A stretch of 64,000 bases of DNA from UBA2821 sp902763335 (GTDB lineage Bacteria; Bacillota; Clostridia; Lachnospirales; Lachnospiraceae): assembly GCA_052066835.1 (NCBI GenBank), contig JBQHRJ010000009.1; one strand, 5' to 3'. This document shows, piece by piece, positions 17,284 through 26,096 of this stretch. Below the pieces are notes generated by a model. The model was given only the letters and a program-made list of their open reading frames with translations, searched no databases and was not told where the DNA came from. A program made the translations under genes and the position numbers. Numbering within the stretch: position 1 is the first letter of the stretch; every line of letters starts with the position of its first letter.

Positions 17284-17703
17284 ATGAAGGATAACGATTG
17301 TATTTTTTGTAAGCTTGCAAATGGAGACATACCGACAAATACTTTATATGAAGATGATGAGTTCAGAGTAGTATTCGATCTCGGTCCGGCAACAAAGGGA
17401 CATGCACTTATAATACCCAAAAATCATTTTAGAAATTTATATGATATTGATGAGAAGACACTTGCAGATGCAGCAGTACTTGCAAAGAAGATGGCAGGCG
17501 TTATGACGGAGCAGTTTGGTGCAGACGGATTTAACATTATGCAGAATAATGAGGAGATTGCAGGACAGTCAGTGTTCCATTTTCATATGCATCTTATACC
17601 GAGATACAAGGGAGATAAGGCGATTAACTTCTGGACACCGGGTGAGGCAGACAATGATAAATTAAGTGAGATGGCAGAACAGATAAGAAATGCCATGAAA
17701 TAA
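17284..17703 (+). CDS. HIT family nucleotide hydrolase/transferase
   Basis: This 139-residue cytoplasmic protein has the full histidine triad HFHMHLIP (H99, H101, H103) and the N-terminal zinc site CIFCK (C6, C9). HIT proteins hydrolyse AMP-linked phosphoramidates or dinucleoside polyphosphates through the central His. The length and order of motifs are standard. The ATG at 17284 follows GGAGG by 6 bases, whereas the upstream in-frame ATG overlaps that site. It stands alone between converging genes and is followed by a strong terminator. Confidence 0.92.
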   Translation: MKDNDCIFCKLANGDIPTNTLYEDDEFRVVFDLGPATKGHALIIPKNHFRNLYDIDEKTLADAAVLAKKMAGVMTEQFGADGFNIMQNNEEIAGQSVFHFHMHLIPRYKGDKAINFWTPGEADNDKLSEMAEQIRNAMK

Positions 17704-17720
17704 ATATATGAATAAAGAGA

Positions 17721-17771
17721 AATCAGCCGAAGATGAAAACTTTTTTTGGATTCTTCTAAGGCTGATTTTTT
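17721..17771. terminator. Terminator between the HIT and murG genes
   Basis: AATCAGCC (17721-17728) pairs with GGCTGATT (17760-17767) and is followed by T6. The loop is long but the stem is perfect. The convergent layout suggests it serves both strands. Confidence 0.65.
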
Positions 17772-17775
17772 ATGT

Positions 17776-18849
17776 TTATTTATTTTTTTCAGAAACTTCT
17801 TTGATAAGTTCAAGAATTATCTTCACACCATTATGCTGTCCGGATTTTTCCATGGCATCAATATATTTCTGGCGGTTTTCATATACTGAGAAAACTGTGT
17901 CTGTAAGTAATTTGGTTGTGAGATTTTCTTCTTCTATAACTTCGCTGAATCCCTGCTTTTTAAATGAGTTTGCATTTAATATCTGGTCACCACGGCTGGC
18001 ATTTGCAGAAAGAGGGATGAGAATGGAAGGCTTTTTAAGTGCTGATATCTCACATATGGCATTCGCACCGGCTCTTGATATTATGATATCAGACATAGCA
18101 AAAAGGTCTTTAAGTTCATCCTTAATGTATTCAAACTGTTTATATCCTTCGGTGTTCTCAAGTGAGGAATCCATTTTTCCTTTTCCACACAGGTGAACAA
18201 TGTGAAATGATTTTAAAAGTTCAGGCAGAGCTTCGCGGACTGCATTATTTACTGCTACTGCACCAAGACTTCCTCCGATAACCATTATGACAGGTTTGTC
18301 ATTTTTAAATCCGCACATTGCAAGCCCTTTTTCGCTGTCACCCTTTAAGAGTTCAGCTCTTATCGGAGAACCTGTAAGGACAGCTTTTCCTTTTGGAAGA
18401 TATTCTGCCGTCTCAGGAAAATTGTGGCATACTTTGGTTGCGGACGGTATTGAAAGTTTGTTTGCAAGTCCCGGAGTCATATCTGATTCATGGATAATTA
18501 CCGGAATTTTATATTTTTTTGCAGCCAGAACTACAGGAACGGAAACGAATCCGCCTTTTGAAAATACGACATCAGGTCTGTAGGATTTCATAAAAGATTT
18601 TGCTTCAGAGTAGCCCTTGAGAACTCTGAATGGATCCGTAAAATTTTTAGCAGACATGTATCTTCTGAGTTTGCCCGAAGATATTCCGGTATAAGGAATA
18701 CCGATATCTTCTATAAGTTTTTTTTCAATGCCATCATATGAACCGATATAGCGTATCTCGTATCCCATACGTTTAAGGCCGGGAATAAGTGCTATGTTGG
18801 GAGTTACATGACCGGCTGTACCACCGCCGGTTAAGACTATTTTTTTCAT
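17776..18849 (-). CDS. murG: UDP-GlcNAc:undecaprenyl-PP-MurNAc-pentapeptide GlcNAc transferase
   Basis: This 357-residue peripheral membrane enzyme converts lipid I to lipid II in peptidoglycan synthesis. It has the two glycine-rich loops of GT28: GGGTAGHVTPNIAL at the N-terminus and GGSLGAVAVN in the C-terminal domain. SRAGANAICEISALKKPSILIP is the UDP-GlcNAc site. HESDMTPGLANKL is also typical. The gene lies outside the usual division and cell-wall cluster and is transcribed with no wall gene beside it. The start ATG has GGAGG upstream. Confidence 0.93.
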   Translation of the reverse strand: MKKIVLTGGGTAGHVTPNIALIPGLKRMGYEIRYIGSYDGIEKKLIEDIGIPYTGISSGKLRRYMSAKNFTDPFRVLKGYSEAKSFMKSYRPDVVFSKGGFVSVPVVLAAKKYKIPVIIHESDMTPGLANKLSIPSATKVCHNFPETAEYLPKGKAVLTGSPIRAELLKGDSEKGLAMCGFKNDKPVIMVIGGSLGAVAVNNAVREALPELLKSFHIVHLCGKGKMDSSLENTEGYKQFEYIKDELKDLFAMSDIIISRAGANAICEISALKKPSILIPLSANASRGDQILNANSFKKQGFSEVIEEENLTTKLLTDTVFSVYENRQKYIDAMEKSGQHNGVKIILELIKEVSEKNK

Positions 18850-18870
18850 TTTAATCCTCCAATCCGCAGA

Positions 18871-19116
18871 CTATGATTCTTCTAAGAATTTCTTTAATGC
18901 TTTGGCAAGCTGGTCTGGACAGGAAGTTCCCTTTCCGTTGCAGTCAATACCTTCCATACGTGAGATGGCATCATGGATTTCCATTCCTTCAACAAGGCGT
19001 GCCACACCTTGAGTGTTTCCCATGCATCCGCCTGTAAATCTTACATTATGTATAATGTTGTTGTCTATCTCGAATTCAATCTGCCTTGCGCAGGTACCCT
19101 GTGTTTTAAATGTCAT
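18871..19116 (-). CDS. TSCPD domain-containing protein
   Basis: This 81-residue protein contains the TSCPD signature (GTSCPDQLAKAL) and the preceding CMGNTQGVARLVEGM with conserved Cys and Gly. The family occurs as small stand-alone proteins in Clostridia and as a C-terminal domain of class II ribonucleotide reductases. Four cysteines suggest metal binding. The stand-alone function is not known. I chose ATG 19116 because GGAG lies 9 bases upstream. It runs toward murG with 21 bases between stop and start, so the two may be co-transcribed. Confidence 0.8.
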   Translation of the reverse strand: MTFKTQGTCARQIEFEIDNNIIHNVRFTGGCMGNTQGVARLVEGMEIHDAISRMEGIDCNGKGTSCPDQLAKALKKFLEES

Positions 19117-19304
19117 TATAAACATCTCCAATCTATGTTATTGTATATATTAATTATATGAAAATAGTGAAATTTTACACCGTGAACATTATAACAAAAA
19201 AAAGAAGTATATTCCAGCGTATAATAAAAAATATAGAACAATTTGACGAACGATTTTTTTTGGATATATGCGGAGTTTGTGATATTCTAATTATAGGGTG
19301 ATGC

Positions 19305-19390
19305 CGGGGACAAAAAGGTGCTACGCACCGGCCGCAAACAATATGTGGTATTGCAAGCTGGCTTGCACAAATAAAAAGACAAAGGGGAGT
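19305..19390 (+). other. Structured leader with two hairpins
   Basis: GGTGC-TAC-GCACC (19317-19329) and GCAAGC-TG-GCTTGC (19353-19366) are tight hairpins in the leader of the membrane protein gene. The pattern does not match any riboswitch I know, including the c-di-GMP classes. Confidence 0.35.
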
Positions 19391-19395
19391 TAATA

Positions 19396-20046
19396 ATGAT
19401 GGTAGTATTTGGATGGTGCATGACGGGAATGTTTGCAGTGACTTTTTTGATGATGGGCATAGAGTCACTGGTATACGAAAGACTGGTAAAGGAAACCCAG
19501 GACATGCAGCACACGTCGGTACATATATTTAAACAGATAAAGATGAAGTACGAAGGAATGTGCAGAATAGGAAGAAATGTCAATAACACAAGGAACTTTG
19601 TGGATAAAATCATGCTGTCATGGAAAATCTGTGGAATACGTTACGATATATTAAGACGTTTTGAGAAACTTGTGATGGTAGCATTCGGATATACGGGAGT
19701 GGTTGCCGCAATGTACCTTTATTACAAAAGAGGTTTCTGCAGAGAGTGCGTAATATTATCTGCGGGAGGCATAATGGTGGGACTTGCCCTTAAAATGTGG
19801 GAAATAACACTGGATATTGAATATAAGAAAGAGAAAATGCTGATAATGGTAACAGATTATCTTGAAAATCAGATGCATACCGGAAAAGTTCAGAATGTGC
19901 AGGATGTAGCAATAGTGCAGGCGGCAGCTACGGTAGAAAATGAAAAAGACAGCCATGCAAAAGACGATGAAAAGAACAAGAAAACTAAAAATACCGTATA
20001 TGAGGAAAGCCTTATAAATGAAGTGCTTAACGAATATTTGAAATAA
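19396..20046 (+). CDS. Uncharacterised membrane protein (216 aa)
   Basis: I do not recognise this family. The protein has an N-terminal membrane helix (residues 1-25), a basic and amphipathic stretch, two more helices (about 92-112 and 115-135), and a charged C-terminal tail of about 70 residues rich in Lys, Asp and Glu. The tail is likely cytoplasmic. GGGGAG precedes the ATG. It lies ahead of pgi but pgi has its own promoter, so they need not share a transcript. Confidence 0.6.
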   Translation: MMVVFGWCMTGMFAVTFLMMGIESLVYERLVKETQDMQHTSVHIFKQIKMKYEGMCRIGRNVNNTRNFVDKIMLSWKICGIRYDILRRFEKLVMVAFGYTGVVAAMYLYYKRGFCRECVILSAGGIMVGLALKMWEITLDIEYKKEKMLIMVTDYLENQMHTGKVQNVQDVAIVQAAATVENEKDSHAKDDEKNKKTKNTVYEESLINEVLNEYLK

Positions 20047-20052
20047 AAAAAC

Positions 20053-20081
20053 TTGCATATTGAACTTGATGGTACTATAAT
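20053..20081 (+). promoter_or_regulatory. Promoter of pgi
   Basis: TTGCAT (20053-20058), a 17-base spacer and a perfect TATAAT (20076-20081) lie 36 bases before the pgi start. Confidence 0.7.
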
Positions 20082-20116
20082 GTTGCTTAATAGCGAAAGA
20101 AGGAGAGAGTTGAAGA

Positions 20117-21463
20117 ATGGCAAAAGTTACGTTTGATTATTCAAAGGCAAATGGATTTATTTCTGAGGAAGAAATAAAGAACATGGATAGTATTGTTGAG
20201 ACTGCAAAAAATACTTTAGTTAATAAGACAGGTGCAGGAAATGATTTCCTCGGATGGATAGATCTTCCTGTAGACTATGATAAAGAAGAGTTTGCAAGAA
20301 TCAAGGCAGCAGCAAAGAAGATTCAGAGTGATTCTGATGTACTTCTTGTAATCGGTATAGGTGGTTCTTATCTTGGAGCAAGAGCTGCAGTTGAATTTTT
20401 AAGACACAGCTTTTATAACAACCAGAGCAAGGAAGACAGAAAGACACCTGAGATATATTATGTAGGAAACAGCATAAGCGGAACATATATTAAACATCTT
20501 GCAGAGATAGTTGAGGGAAAAGATTTCTCTATCAACATGATTTCAAAATCAGGTACAACTACAGAGCCTGCCATAGCATTCAGAGTATTCAAGAAGATGC
20601 TTATTGAGAAGTATGGTAAGGAAGAGGCTGCTAAGAGAATATATGCAACTACAGATAAAGAAAAGGGTTCATTAAAGAATCTTGCAGACGCTGAAGGATA
20701 TGAGACATTCGTAGTTCCTGATGATGTAGGAGGACGTTTCTCAGTACTCACAGCCGTTGGATTACTTCCGATAGCAGTCAGCGGTGCTGATATAGACAAG
20801 CTTATGGAAGGAGCAGCTTCAGGACGTGAACTTGCTCTTAACAATAAATTCGAGGATAACGATGCACTTAAATATGCAGCAGTAAGAAATATTCTCCACA
20901 GAAAAGGTAAAGCAGTGGAAATTCTTGCAAACTATGAGCCTAGTGTTCATTATGTATCTGAGTGGTGGAAACAGTTATTCGGAGAGAGTGAAGGAAAAGA
21001 CCAGAAAGGTATCTTCCCAGCATCTGTAGATCTTACAACAGATTTACATTCTATGGGACAGTTCATTCAGGACGGTTCAAGAATTATGTTTGAGACAGTT
21101 ATCGATGTTGAGACACCTAAATGTACATTTGAGATTGAAGAGGAAGATGTAGACTTAGACGGACTTAACTATCTTGCAGGAAAGAGCATCGATTTCATAA
21201 ATAAGAGTGCAATGAACGGAACAATACTTGCACATACAGACGGAAATGTTCCTAACCTCATGGTAAAAGTTCCGGAACAGAATGAGTTCTATCTTGGACA
21301 GTTGTTCTATTTCTTCGAGTTTGCATGTGGTGTAAGCGGATACATTTCAGGAGTTAATCCATTTAACCAGCCTGGTGTAGAGAGCTACAAAAAGAACATG
21401 TTTGCACTTCTTGGAAAACCTGGATTTGAGAAGCAGAGAGAAGAGTTAATGAAGAGACTGTAA
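20117..21463 (+). CDS. pgi: Glucose-6-phosphate isomerase
   Basis: This 448-residue cytoplasmic enzyme interconverts glucose-6-phosphate and fructose-6-phosphate. The SIS-type sugar-phosphate loop VIGIGGSYLGARA, the MISKSGTTTEPAIAFR phosphate site, and the DVGGRFSVLTAVGLLP signature are all intact, and GVNPFNQPGVESYK near the C-terminus carries the second PGI signature. The length equals that of other firmicute Pgi proteins. Codon choice is more biased than in neighbours, consistent with high expression. Confidence 0.96.
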   Translation: MAKVTFDYSKANGFISEEEIKNMDSIVETAKNTLVNKTGAGNDFLGWIDLPVDYDKEEFARIKAAAKKIQSDSDVLLVIGIGGSYLGARAAVEFLRHSFYNNQSKEDRKTPEIYYVGNSISGTYIKHLAEIVEGKDFSINMISKSGTTTEPAIAFRVFKKMLIEKYGKEEAAKRIYATTDKEKGSLKNLADAEGYETFVVPDDVGGRFSVLTAVGLLPIAVSGADIDKLMEGAASGRELALNNKFEDNDALKYAAVRNILHRKGKAVEILANYEPSVHYVSEWWKQLFGESEGKDQKGIFPASVDLTTDLHSMGQFIQDGSRIMFETVIDVETPKCTFEIEEEDVDLDGLNYLAGKSIDFINKSAMNGTILAHTDGNVPNLMVKVPEQNEFYLGQLFYFFEFACGVSGYISGVNPFNQPGVESYKKNMFALLGKPGFEKQREELMKRL

Positions 21464-21488
21464 TTTGCAGACTGATATCATAAGATTT

Positions 21489-21535
21489 AAAAATGAGTCG
21501 GATATTTAACATCTGTTAAGTACCCGGCTCATTTT
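21489..21535. terminator. Bidirectional terminator after pgi
   Basis: AAAATGAG-CGG pairs with CCGGCTCATTTT across a 20-base loop. A- and T-tracts on the two sides let it act on both converging genes. Confidence 0.7.
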
Positions 21536-21538
21536 AAG

Positions 21539-21808
21539 TTAATCTTCTTCAATTACCTGAATTTCCAGATAATCAAATTCTATGCTTTCAATAAAATTAT
21601 CTGCATGAAACCTTGTCTTCGAATGTAGTTTAAAGTCTTTTATAGTTTTGTCAAGCCAGATTGGCTTGCCTAAATCAAATTCGTAACATATTTCATCCAG
21701 AGCATTGAACACTTTCTTGGTTCTTGAAAGCGAAGCATCGTCATTTGAAATAACTACTTCATTTATCATACGGTTGTCTTTGATAAGTTTACCCCACATT
21801 CGGAACAT
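21539..21808 (-). CDS. Uncharacterised small protein (89 aa)
   Basis: The protein is soluble and acidic. It contains RTKKVFNALDEICYEFDLGKPIWL and TRFHADNFIESIEFDYLEIQVIEED, a pattern I associate with hypothetical proteins of Lachnospiraceae but cannot tie to a function. I place the start at 21808 (MFRMWGK), where GGAG lies 10 bases upstream; the reading frame stays open further upstream. It converges on pgi with a shared terminator. Confidence 0.6.
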   Translation of the reverse strand: MFRMWGKLIKDNRMINEVVISNDDASLSRTKKVFNALDEICYEFDLGKPIWLDKTIKDFKLHSKTRFHADNFIESIEFDYLEIQVIEED

Positions 21809-21891
21809 TCGTACTAATCTCCATTCTATTTCTAAATTCGTTGTTATGATAACATTACACCCCCAATAGTTCAACAAAAAAATATAAATAG

Positions 21892-21920
21892 TTGTAACGA
21901 ATCTTAAATTAGCGTATAAT
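21892..21920 (+). promoter_or_regulatory. Promoter of the sirtuin gene
   Basis: TTGTAA (21892-21897), 17-base spacer, TATAAT (21915-21920). The leader includes a GC-rich hairpin at about 21960-21978 (GTGCGG/CCGCCC). Confidence 0.6.
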
Positions 21921-21993
21921 CGTTTTGAAATGTGCAGCAGACATAGTGTAGTTGCAGAGAGGGTGCGGTAAGCCGCCCGGAAAAGAGGAAGGT

Positions 21994-22710
21994 ATGGAAG
22001 ATTCAGTTAAAAAATTAAAAGAAATTGTAGATAACAGCGATAATATTGTGTTTTTTGGCGGGGCGGGTGTATCGACAGAGAGTAATATACCTGACTTTAG
22101 AAGTACGGACGGATTATACAATCAGACATATAAATATCCACCGGAAACGATACTCAGCCACAGTTTTTATGTAAGGAATACAGAGGAATTTTACAGATTT
22201 TATAAGGACAAGATGTTATATCTTGATGCGAAACCCAATAAGGCACATCTTAAACTTGCAGAGTGGGAAAAGAGCGGAAAACTTAAGGCAGTCATAACAC
22301 AGAACATTGATGGCCTTCATCAGGCGGCAGGAAGTAAGAAGGTGTATGAACTTCATGGTTCAGTTCTTAGAAATTATTGTACAAAATGCGGGAAATTTTT
22401 TAGTGCGCAATACATACTTGAGAGTGATGGGGTACCGAAATGTGAGTGCGGAGGCATTATCAAACCTGACGTGGTTCTTTACGAGGAGGGACTCGATAAT
22501 GAGGTTATGAGAAATGCCATCAGTGCCATTGCAAATGCAGATGTTCTCATAATCGGAGGAACATCTTTAGCCGTATATCCGGCAGCGGGACTTATTGATT
22601 ATTACAGGGGAAATAAACTTGTGCTTGTAAATAAGAGCACTACACCTATGGACAGCAGGGCAAATCTGCTTGTAAGCGGAAGCATAGGTGAAATATTTGA
22701 TCAGATATAA
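21994..22710 (+). CDS. cobB: NAD-dependent protein deacylase, Sir2 family
   Basis: This 238-residue cytoplasmic enzyme uses NAD to remove acyl groups from lysines. The motifs are GAGVSTESNIPDFRS (NAD site), TQNIDGLH (catalytic core), HGS with the general-base His, and a zinc module with C-T-K-C and a second pair in PKCECGG. All are intact. The start at 21994 has GAGGAAGG upstream; the frame is open further 5' but without another site. The PTS IIC gene follows 18 bases later and may share the transcript. Confidence 0.92.
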   Translation: MEDSVKKLKEIVDNSDNIVFFGGAGVSTESNIPDFRSTDGLYNQTYKYPPETILSHSFYVRNTEEFYRFYKDKMLYLDAKPNKAHLKLAEWEKSGKLKAVITQNIDGLHQAAGSKKVYELHGSVLRNYCTKCGKFFSAQYILESDGVPKCECGGIIKPDVVLYEEGLDNEVMRNAISAIANADVLIIGGTSLAVYPAAGLIDYYRGNKLVLVNKSTTPMDSRANLLVSGSIGEIFDQI

Positions 22711-22728
22711 CGAAGGCTAGGAGGAACA

Positions 22729-23784
22729 ATGAAAAAAATACTAAACAGAATTTTTATAGAAGGACTCAGCGGAATGGCGCAGGGACTTTTTGCGACACTT
22801 ATAATAGGAACGATACTCTGCCAGATTGCACAGCTGGTAGGAGGCGTGCCGGGAAATTATATAAATATGGTGGGAACGATGGCGAAAGCCATAACAGGAG
22901 CCGGTATAGGTGTAGGTGTAGCGGCAAAATTTCAGGAGACACCGCTTGTTACGGTGTCAGCAGCGGTTACAGGAATGATAGGAGCATTTGCAAGCCAGTT
23001 ATTGGCAGGTGGTGTGATTACCGGAGGAATGGTAAGCTTTAAAGTTCCGGGAGAACCTTTAGGAGCATTTGTTGCTGCCTATCTTGCCATTGAGGCAGGA
23101 CATCTTGTATCAGGAAAAACGAAAATGGATATTATATTAACACCGCTCGTATCCATAGGTGTAGGAGCCACAGTCGGAATACTTGCCGGCCCGCCGATAT
23201 CAAGATTTATGACATTGATTGGAAGTCTTATAGAGTGGGGAATGGCTCAGCAGCCGCTCATCATGGGTGTTGTTGTGGCTGTGCTTATGGGAATGGCACT
23301 TACGTTACCAATCAGTTCTGCAGCTATAGGAATATCGTTAGGTCTTACAGGACTTTCTGCCGGAGCCGCAACTATAGGATGCTGCTGTCAGATGGTTGGA
23401 TTTGCAGTTGCAAGTTATAAAGAGAATAAAATAGGCGGTCTGATTTCACAGGGTATAGGTACATCCATGCTTCAGATGCCGAATATAATGAGACGGCCGT
23501 TAATATGGATTCCGCCGATATTATCAAGTGCCATACTTGGACCAGTATCATCCTGCATACTTAAAATGCAGAGCAATGCCATCGGCTCAGGAATGGGAAC
23601 TTCGGGACTTGTGGGACCGATAATGACATATCAGGTAATGAGTGCATATCAGTCACCGGTATGGGTGGTTATACAAATCTGCATAATGTATTTTGTTCTG
23701 CCGGGAGCATTGACACTTGCCATAGCAGATGCAATGATAAAACTCGGATGGATAAAAGGAAAAGATATGGTACTTGATGCGTAG
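22729..23784 (+). CDS. PTS-type sugar transporter IIC protein (PTS_EIIC_2 family)
   Basis: This 351-residue polytopic membrane protein is glycine- and alanine-rich throughout, with about ten hydrophobic segments. It matches the stand-alone EIIC-like family (EGLSGMAQGLFATLIIGTILCQIAQ; PISSAAIGISLGLTGLSAGAATIGCCCQM). There is no IIA or IIB gene nearby, so phosphate-linked sugar transport is not certain and the substrate is unknown. GCTAGGAGGAACA precedes the ATG. Confidence 0.8.
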   Translation: MKKILNRIFIEGLSGMAQGLFATLIIGTILCQIAQLVGGVPGNYINMVGTMAKAITGAGIGVGVAAKFQETPLVTVSAAVTGMIGAFASQLLAGGVITGGMVSFKVPGEPLGAFVAAYLAIEAGHLVSGKTKMDIILTPLVSIGVGATVGILAGPPISRFMTLIGSLIEWGMAQQPLIMGVVVAVLMGMALTLPISSAAIGISLGLTGLSAGAATIGCCCQMVGFAVASYKENKIGGLISQGIGTSMLQMPNIMRRPLIWIPPILSSAILGPVSSCILKMQSNAIGSGMGTSGLVGPIMTYQVMSAYQSPVWVVIQICIMYFVLPGALTLAIADAMIKLGWIKGKDMVLDA

Positions 23785-23822
23785 CCTGAGTTATGAATAC
23801 TTGAAAGGAATGATAAATATAA

Positions 23823-24920
23823 ATGCAGGAACAGAATATTTTAAATGGTGGAATTGATGAACTGAATGCTATCAGATCTGCTCTTGAAAAGCGTGATTCC
23901 ATGAAAGAAGAAATTGAAAATATAGTGATTCGCAGTGGCAGACTTGAAGGGGATATAGCTGCTGAGAAAAAAATTACCAAAAATAATATAGATGATACTA
24001 TCAGCAAGAGAATAGAGGAAGTCGGTTCCAGCTTTGATAAAGAGATAAATGAAGAAAAGGGCAAATTAAGAGCCGCAAAAGGCAAAAGAGACAAGGCGAA
24101 GAATAAGGGAATCCGTCAAAGAATTGAGGATGAAACACAGAGTCAGAGAAAAGCAATAAAAGAGCTTGATGATGAGATAAAGACAGAATTCAGGAGTAAA
24201 GGTGTTCCATCAATATGCAATACTTTTTATTATTATGCCATGTATTGTGCCGGTTCTGTTCAGGAATGGCTGGTTCTTGCATGCTCGGTGCTAGTGTTCA
24301 TAGTCGGGATTCCGTGCCTGCTATATGGTATATTGGACTGGTTCTGGTTATGGAAAATTATTCTTGATGTAGTGGTTATAGCTGTATTTTTGGGAATATA
24401 TATAACGGTCTGGCTGAATACGAGAGACCGTTTTGGTCCGGTATTATTGGAAATGCGTGGCAAAAGGGATGCCATATCAGAGTATAAAAAAGAGATAAGA
24501 AAGATAAAGAGGGAGATAAAGAAAGATGAGGATGAGAGCAGATATAATCTGGGCTCATTTGATGAAGAAATAAAGGAAATAGAGACGAGAATAAAAGTTA
24601 CGGCTGATAAGAAACGACAGGCGCTTGAAGAGTTTGATAAAAATACCCGCCCTGTTATAGAGCAGGAAATTACGGACAGAAATAAAGAGAAGATTCAGGA
24701 GATGGAGAATGAATTGGAGGAGCTTACCGGAAAGAGGAGAAGCCTTGAGACTTCGGTTAAGGAGTTGTCCTATGATATAACTTCTTCATATGAAGCCTTT
24801 ATCGGAAAAGAATATATGAGTGTAAACAGAATCGATGAACTTGTAAGTGTTATAAATGGCGGAAATGCTACGAATATAATAGAGGCTGTCAATTATATAA
24901 AGGAACATCAATTACTTTAA
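23823..24920 (+). CDS. Coiled-coil / membrane / coiled-coil protein (365 aa)
   Basis: Two long charged coiled-coil regions (about residues 1-130 and 215-330) flank a central hydrophobic block with two helices (about 145-170 and 178-198). Both coils are therefore on the same side, probably cytoplasmic. I recognise no catalytic motif. The layout suggests a scaffold or envelope-associated structural role, which is inference. AAAGGAATGA lies upstream with long spacing to the ATG. The last 32 bases overlap the converging yyaC gene. Confidence 0.6.
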   Translation: MQEQNILNGGIDELNAIRSALEKRDSMKEEIENIVIRSGRLEGDIAAEKKITKNNIDDTISKRIEEVGSSFDKEINEEKGKLRAAKGKRDKAKNKGIRQRIEDETQSQRKAIKELDDEIKTEFRSKGVPSICNTFYYYAMYCAGSVQEWLVLACSVLVFIVGIPCLLYGILDWFWLWKIILDVVVIAVFLGIYITVWLNTRDRFGPVLLEMRGKRDAISEYKKEIRKIKREIKKDEDESRYNLGSFDEEIKEIETRIKVTADKKRQALEEFDKNTRPVIEQEITDRNKEKIQEMENELEELTGKRRSLETSVKELSYDITSSYEAFIGKEYMSVNRIDELVSVINGGNATNIIEAVNYIKEHQLL

Positions 24921-25452
24921 CAGCTTTTGTTATTGCTTCGGAAATAGAATCAGCCAGTTTCATGACTGTGTCAAGTCGGGTGGTCTGCAAAATCATATTG
25001 TCCATTACATTTTGAAAATTGACAATACCGGTTATGCAGATATCACCGACCTGAGGCAGTTTTTTTTGTACTCCGAGACCGGGATATAAAGGGCTGTTAC
25101 TGAGAGTTATATAACCTATATGATTGTGTTTCCCAACACATGCATCCATGGCGATAATCAGGCTGTCAGGGTGGGAAGAATTTATTATATCCATGGTTTC
25201 ACACAGATTAATTGCATGTACAGGGGATTCGAGTGTACCATATATATTGAGATTTGTATGATTTCTGCGTGACAGTTTATAACCGATAAGAGGTCCGAGA
25301 CTGTCACCCGTAGAACGGTCGCTGCCTATACACAGAAGTACAATATTGTTCATAAATTTCTCATGAGACATTATCATATCAGCCAGTCTGTGTCCGAGTA
25401 AAAGCGGACAGTGTTTATCATTAGAATCAAAATAAAATGTATTTGTTTTCAT
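24889..25452 (-). CDS. yyaC: Putative spore protein YyaC (DUF1256, GPR-protease related)
   Basis: This 187-residue protein has the YyaC pattern: IVLLCIGSDRSTGDSLGPLIGYKL, then GTLESPVHAINL, SLIIAMDACVGK, GYITLSNSPLYPGLGVQKKLPQVGD and ITGIVN. It shares the core of the GPR spore protease family, with the conserved acidic residues of the first and third blocks. In Bacillus YyaC is made during sporulation, so the gene supports a spore-forming host. GGAGG lies 6 bases before ATG 25452. Its end overlaps the coiled-coil gene. Confidence 0.88.
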   Translation of the reverse strand: MKTNTFYFDSNDKHCPLLLGHRLADMIMSHEKFMNNIVLLCIGSDRSTGDSLGPLIGYKLSRRNHTNLNIYGTLESPVHAINLCETMDIINSSHPDSLIIAMDACVGKHNHIGYITLSNSPLYPGLGVQKKLPQVGDICITGIVNFQNVMDNMILQTTRLDTVMKLADSISEAITKAVKVIDVPLYN

Positions 25453-25484
25453 ATACTCCTCCATTTTCGGTAGCCTGTATCAGG

Positions 25485-25704
25485 CGGTTTCGGCAAGATA
25501 AAAAAACATGTAAAAAATAAAAATATGAAACTTAGTAACCGCAATGTCGGCACGTTTGCACTGCCGACAGCTGACAGCGGTACATAATCGTCTGTGTTAA
25601 TAAGATTAACCCATCCGCTAAGTACCGGTCGCTGTCGAAGCACCTCCGTATGCGGTTACTAAGTTTTCATAAATTTTAGTACCGTTTTTACTTTGCCGAA
25701 ACCG
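25485..25704 (-). repeat. Structured intergenic repeat, copy 4 (inverted)
   Basis: The outer arms CGGTTTCGGCAA (25485-25496) and TTGCCGAAACCG (25693-25704) are perfect complements. The inner arms AACTTAGTAACCGCA (25529-25543) and TGCGGTTACTAAGTT (25651-25665) are also perfect. On the minus strand the core shares CGGTACTTAG, TTATGTACCGCTGTCAGC and AGTGCAAACGTG with copies 1-3. The last of these sits in a hairpin closed by TGTCGGCA/TGCCGACA. Sequence outside the core differs strongly, so this is a divergent member. Confidence 0.75.
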
Positions 25705-25866
25705 ACTGCTATAAGTATTGACATGAAAATATTCATAAATACGTTATTTAAAAAATTTGTACCTGCTACACAGTATGACAAAAATTTCAGATTATTTGTG
25801 GTATGTTATAGTAGCATTACAAGTTTGAAGGTGAAATTCTGTAATGCAGAGTATAAATAATTTTAG

Positions 25867-26074
25867 ATATTTGCGAAACTTCACAATGTGTACTATATCT
25901 TGTGCAAATTTACAGACTGCATAAGCGACATTCTGAGGCGGCCGGTACTTAGAGGGTGCATATTATGCAGCCTCTTATGTACCGCTGCCAGCCGAAGATA
26001 GTGCAAACGTGTGAGCGTTGCAGTCTGTAAATTTGCACAAGTAAGTATAAAAACAGAAGAAGTTTCACAGATAT
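25867..26074 (+). repeat. Structured intergenic repeat, copy 1
   Basis: An outer imperfect inverted repeat (GCGAAACTTC / GAAGTTTCAC, 25873-25882 and 26059-26068) encloses a perfect 22-bp one at 25900-25921 and 26019-26040 (TTGTGCAAATTTACAGACTG on the left). The inner core has the hairpin CGGTACTTAGAGG ... CCTCTTATGTACCG and the segment AGTGCAAACGTG. It lies directly before the LysM protein gene. Confidence 0.85.
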
Positions 26075-26096
26075 TTAATGTGTATAGGAGGCAGAT

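Noticed and set aside
19305..19390. c-di-GMP (GEMM) riboswitch
   Set aside because: The conserved GEMM-I sequence blocks are absent; only generic hairpins are seen.
25485..26074. CRISPR array
   Set aside because: The repeated pieces are palindromic and differ in spacing and sequence; there are no regular short repeats with spacers and no cas genes.
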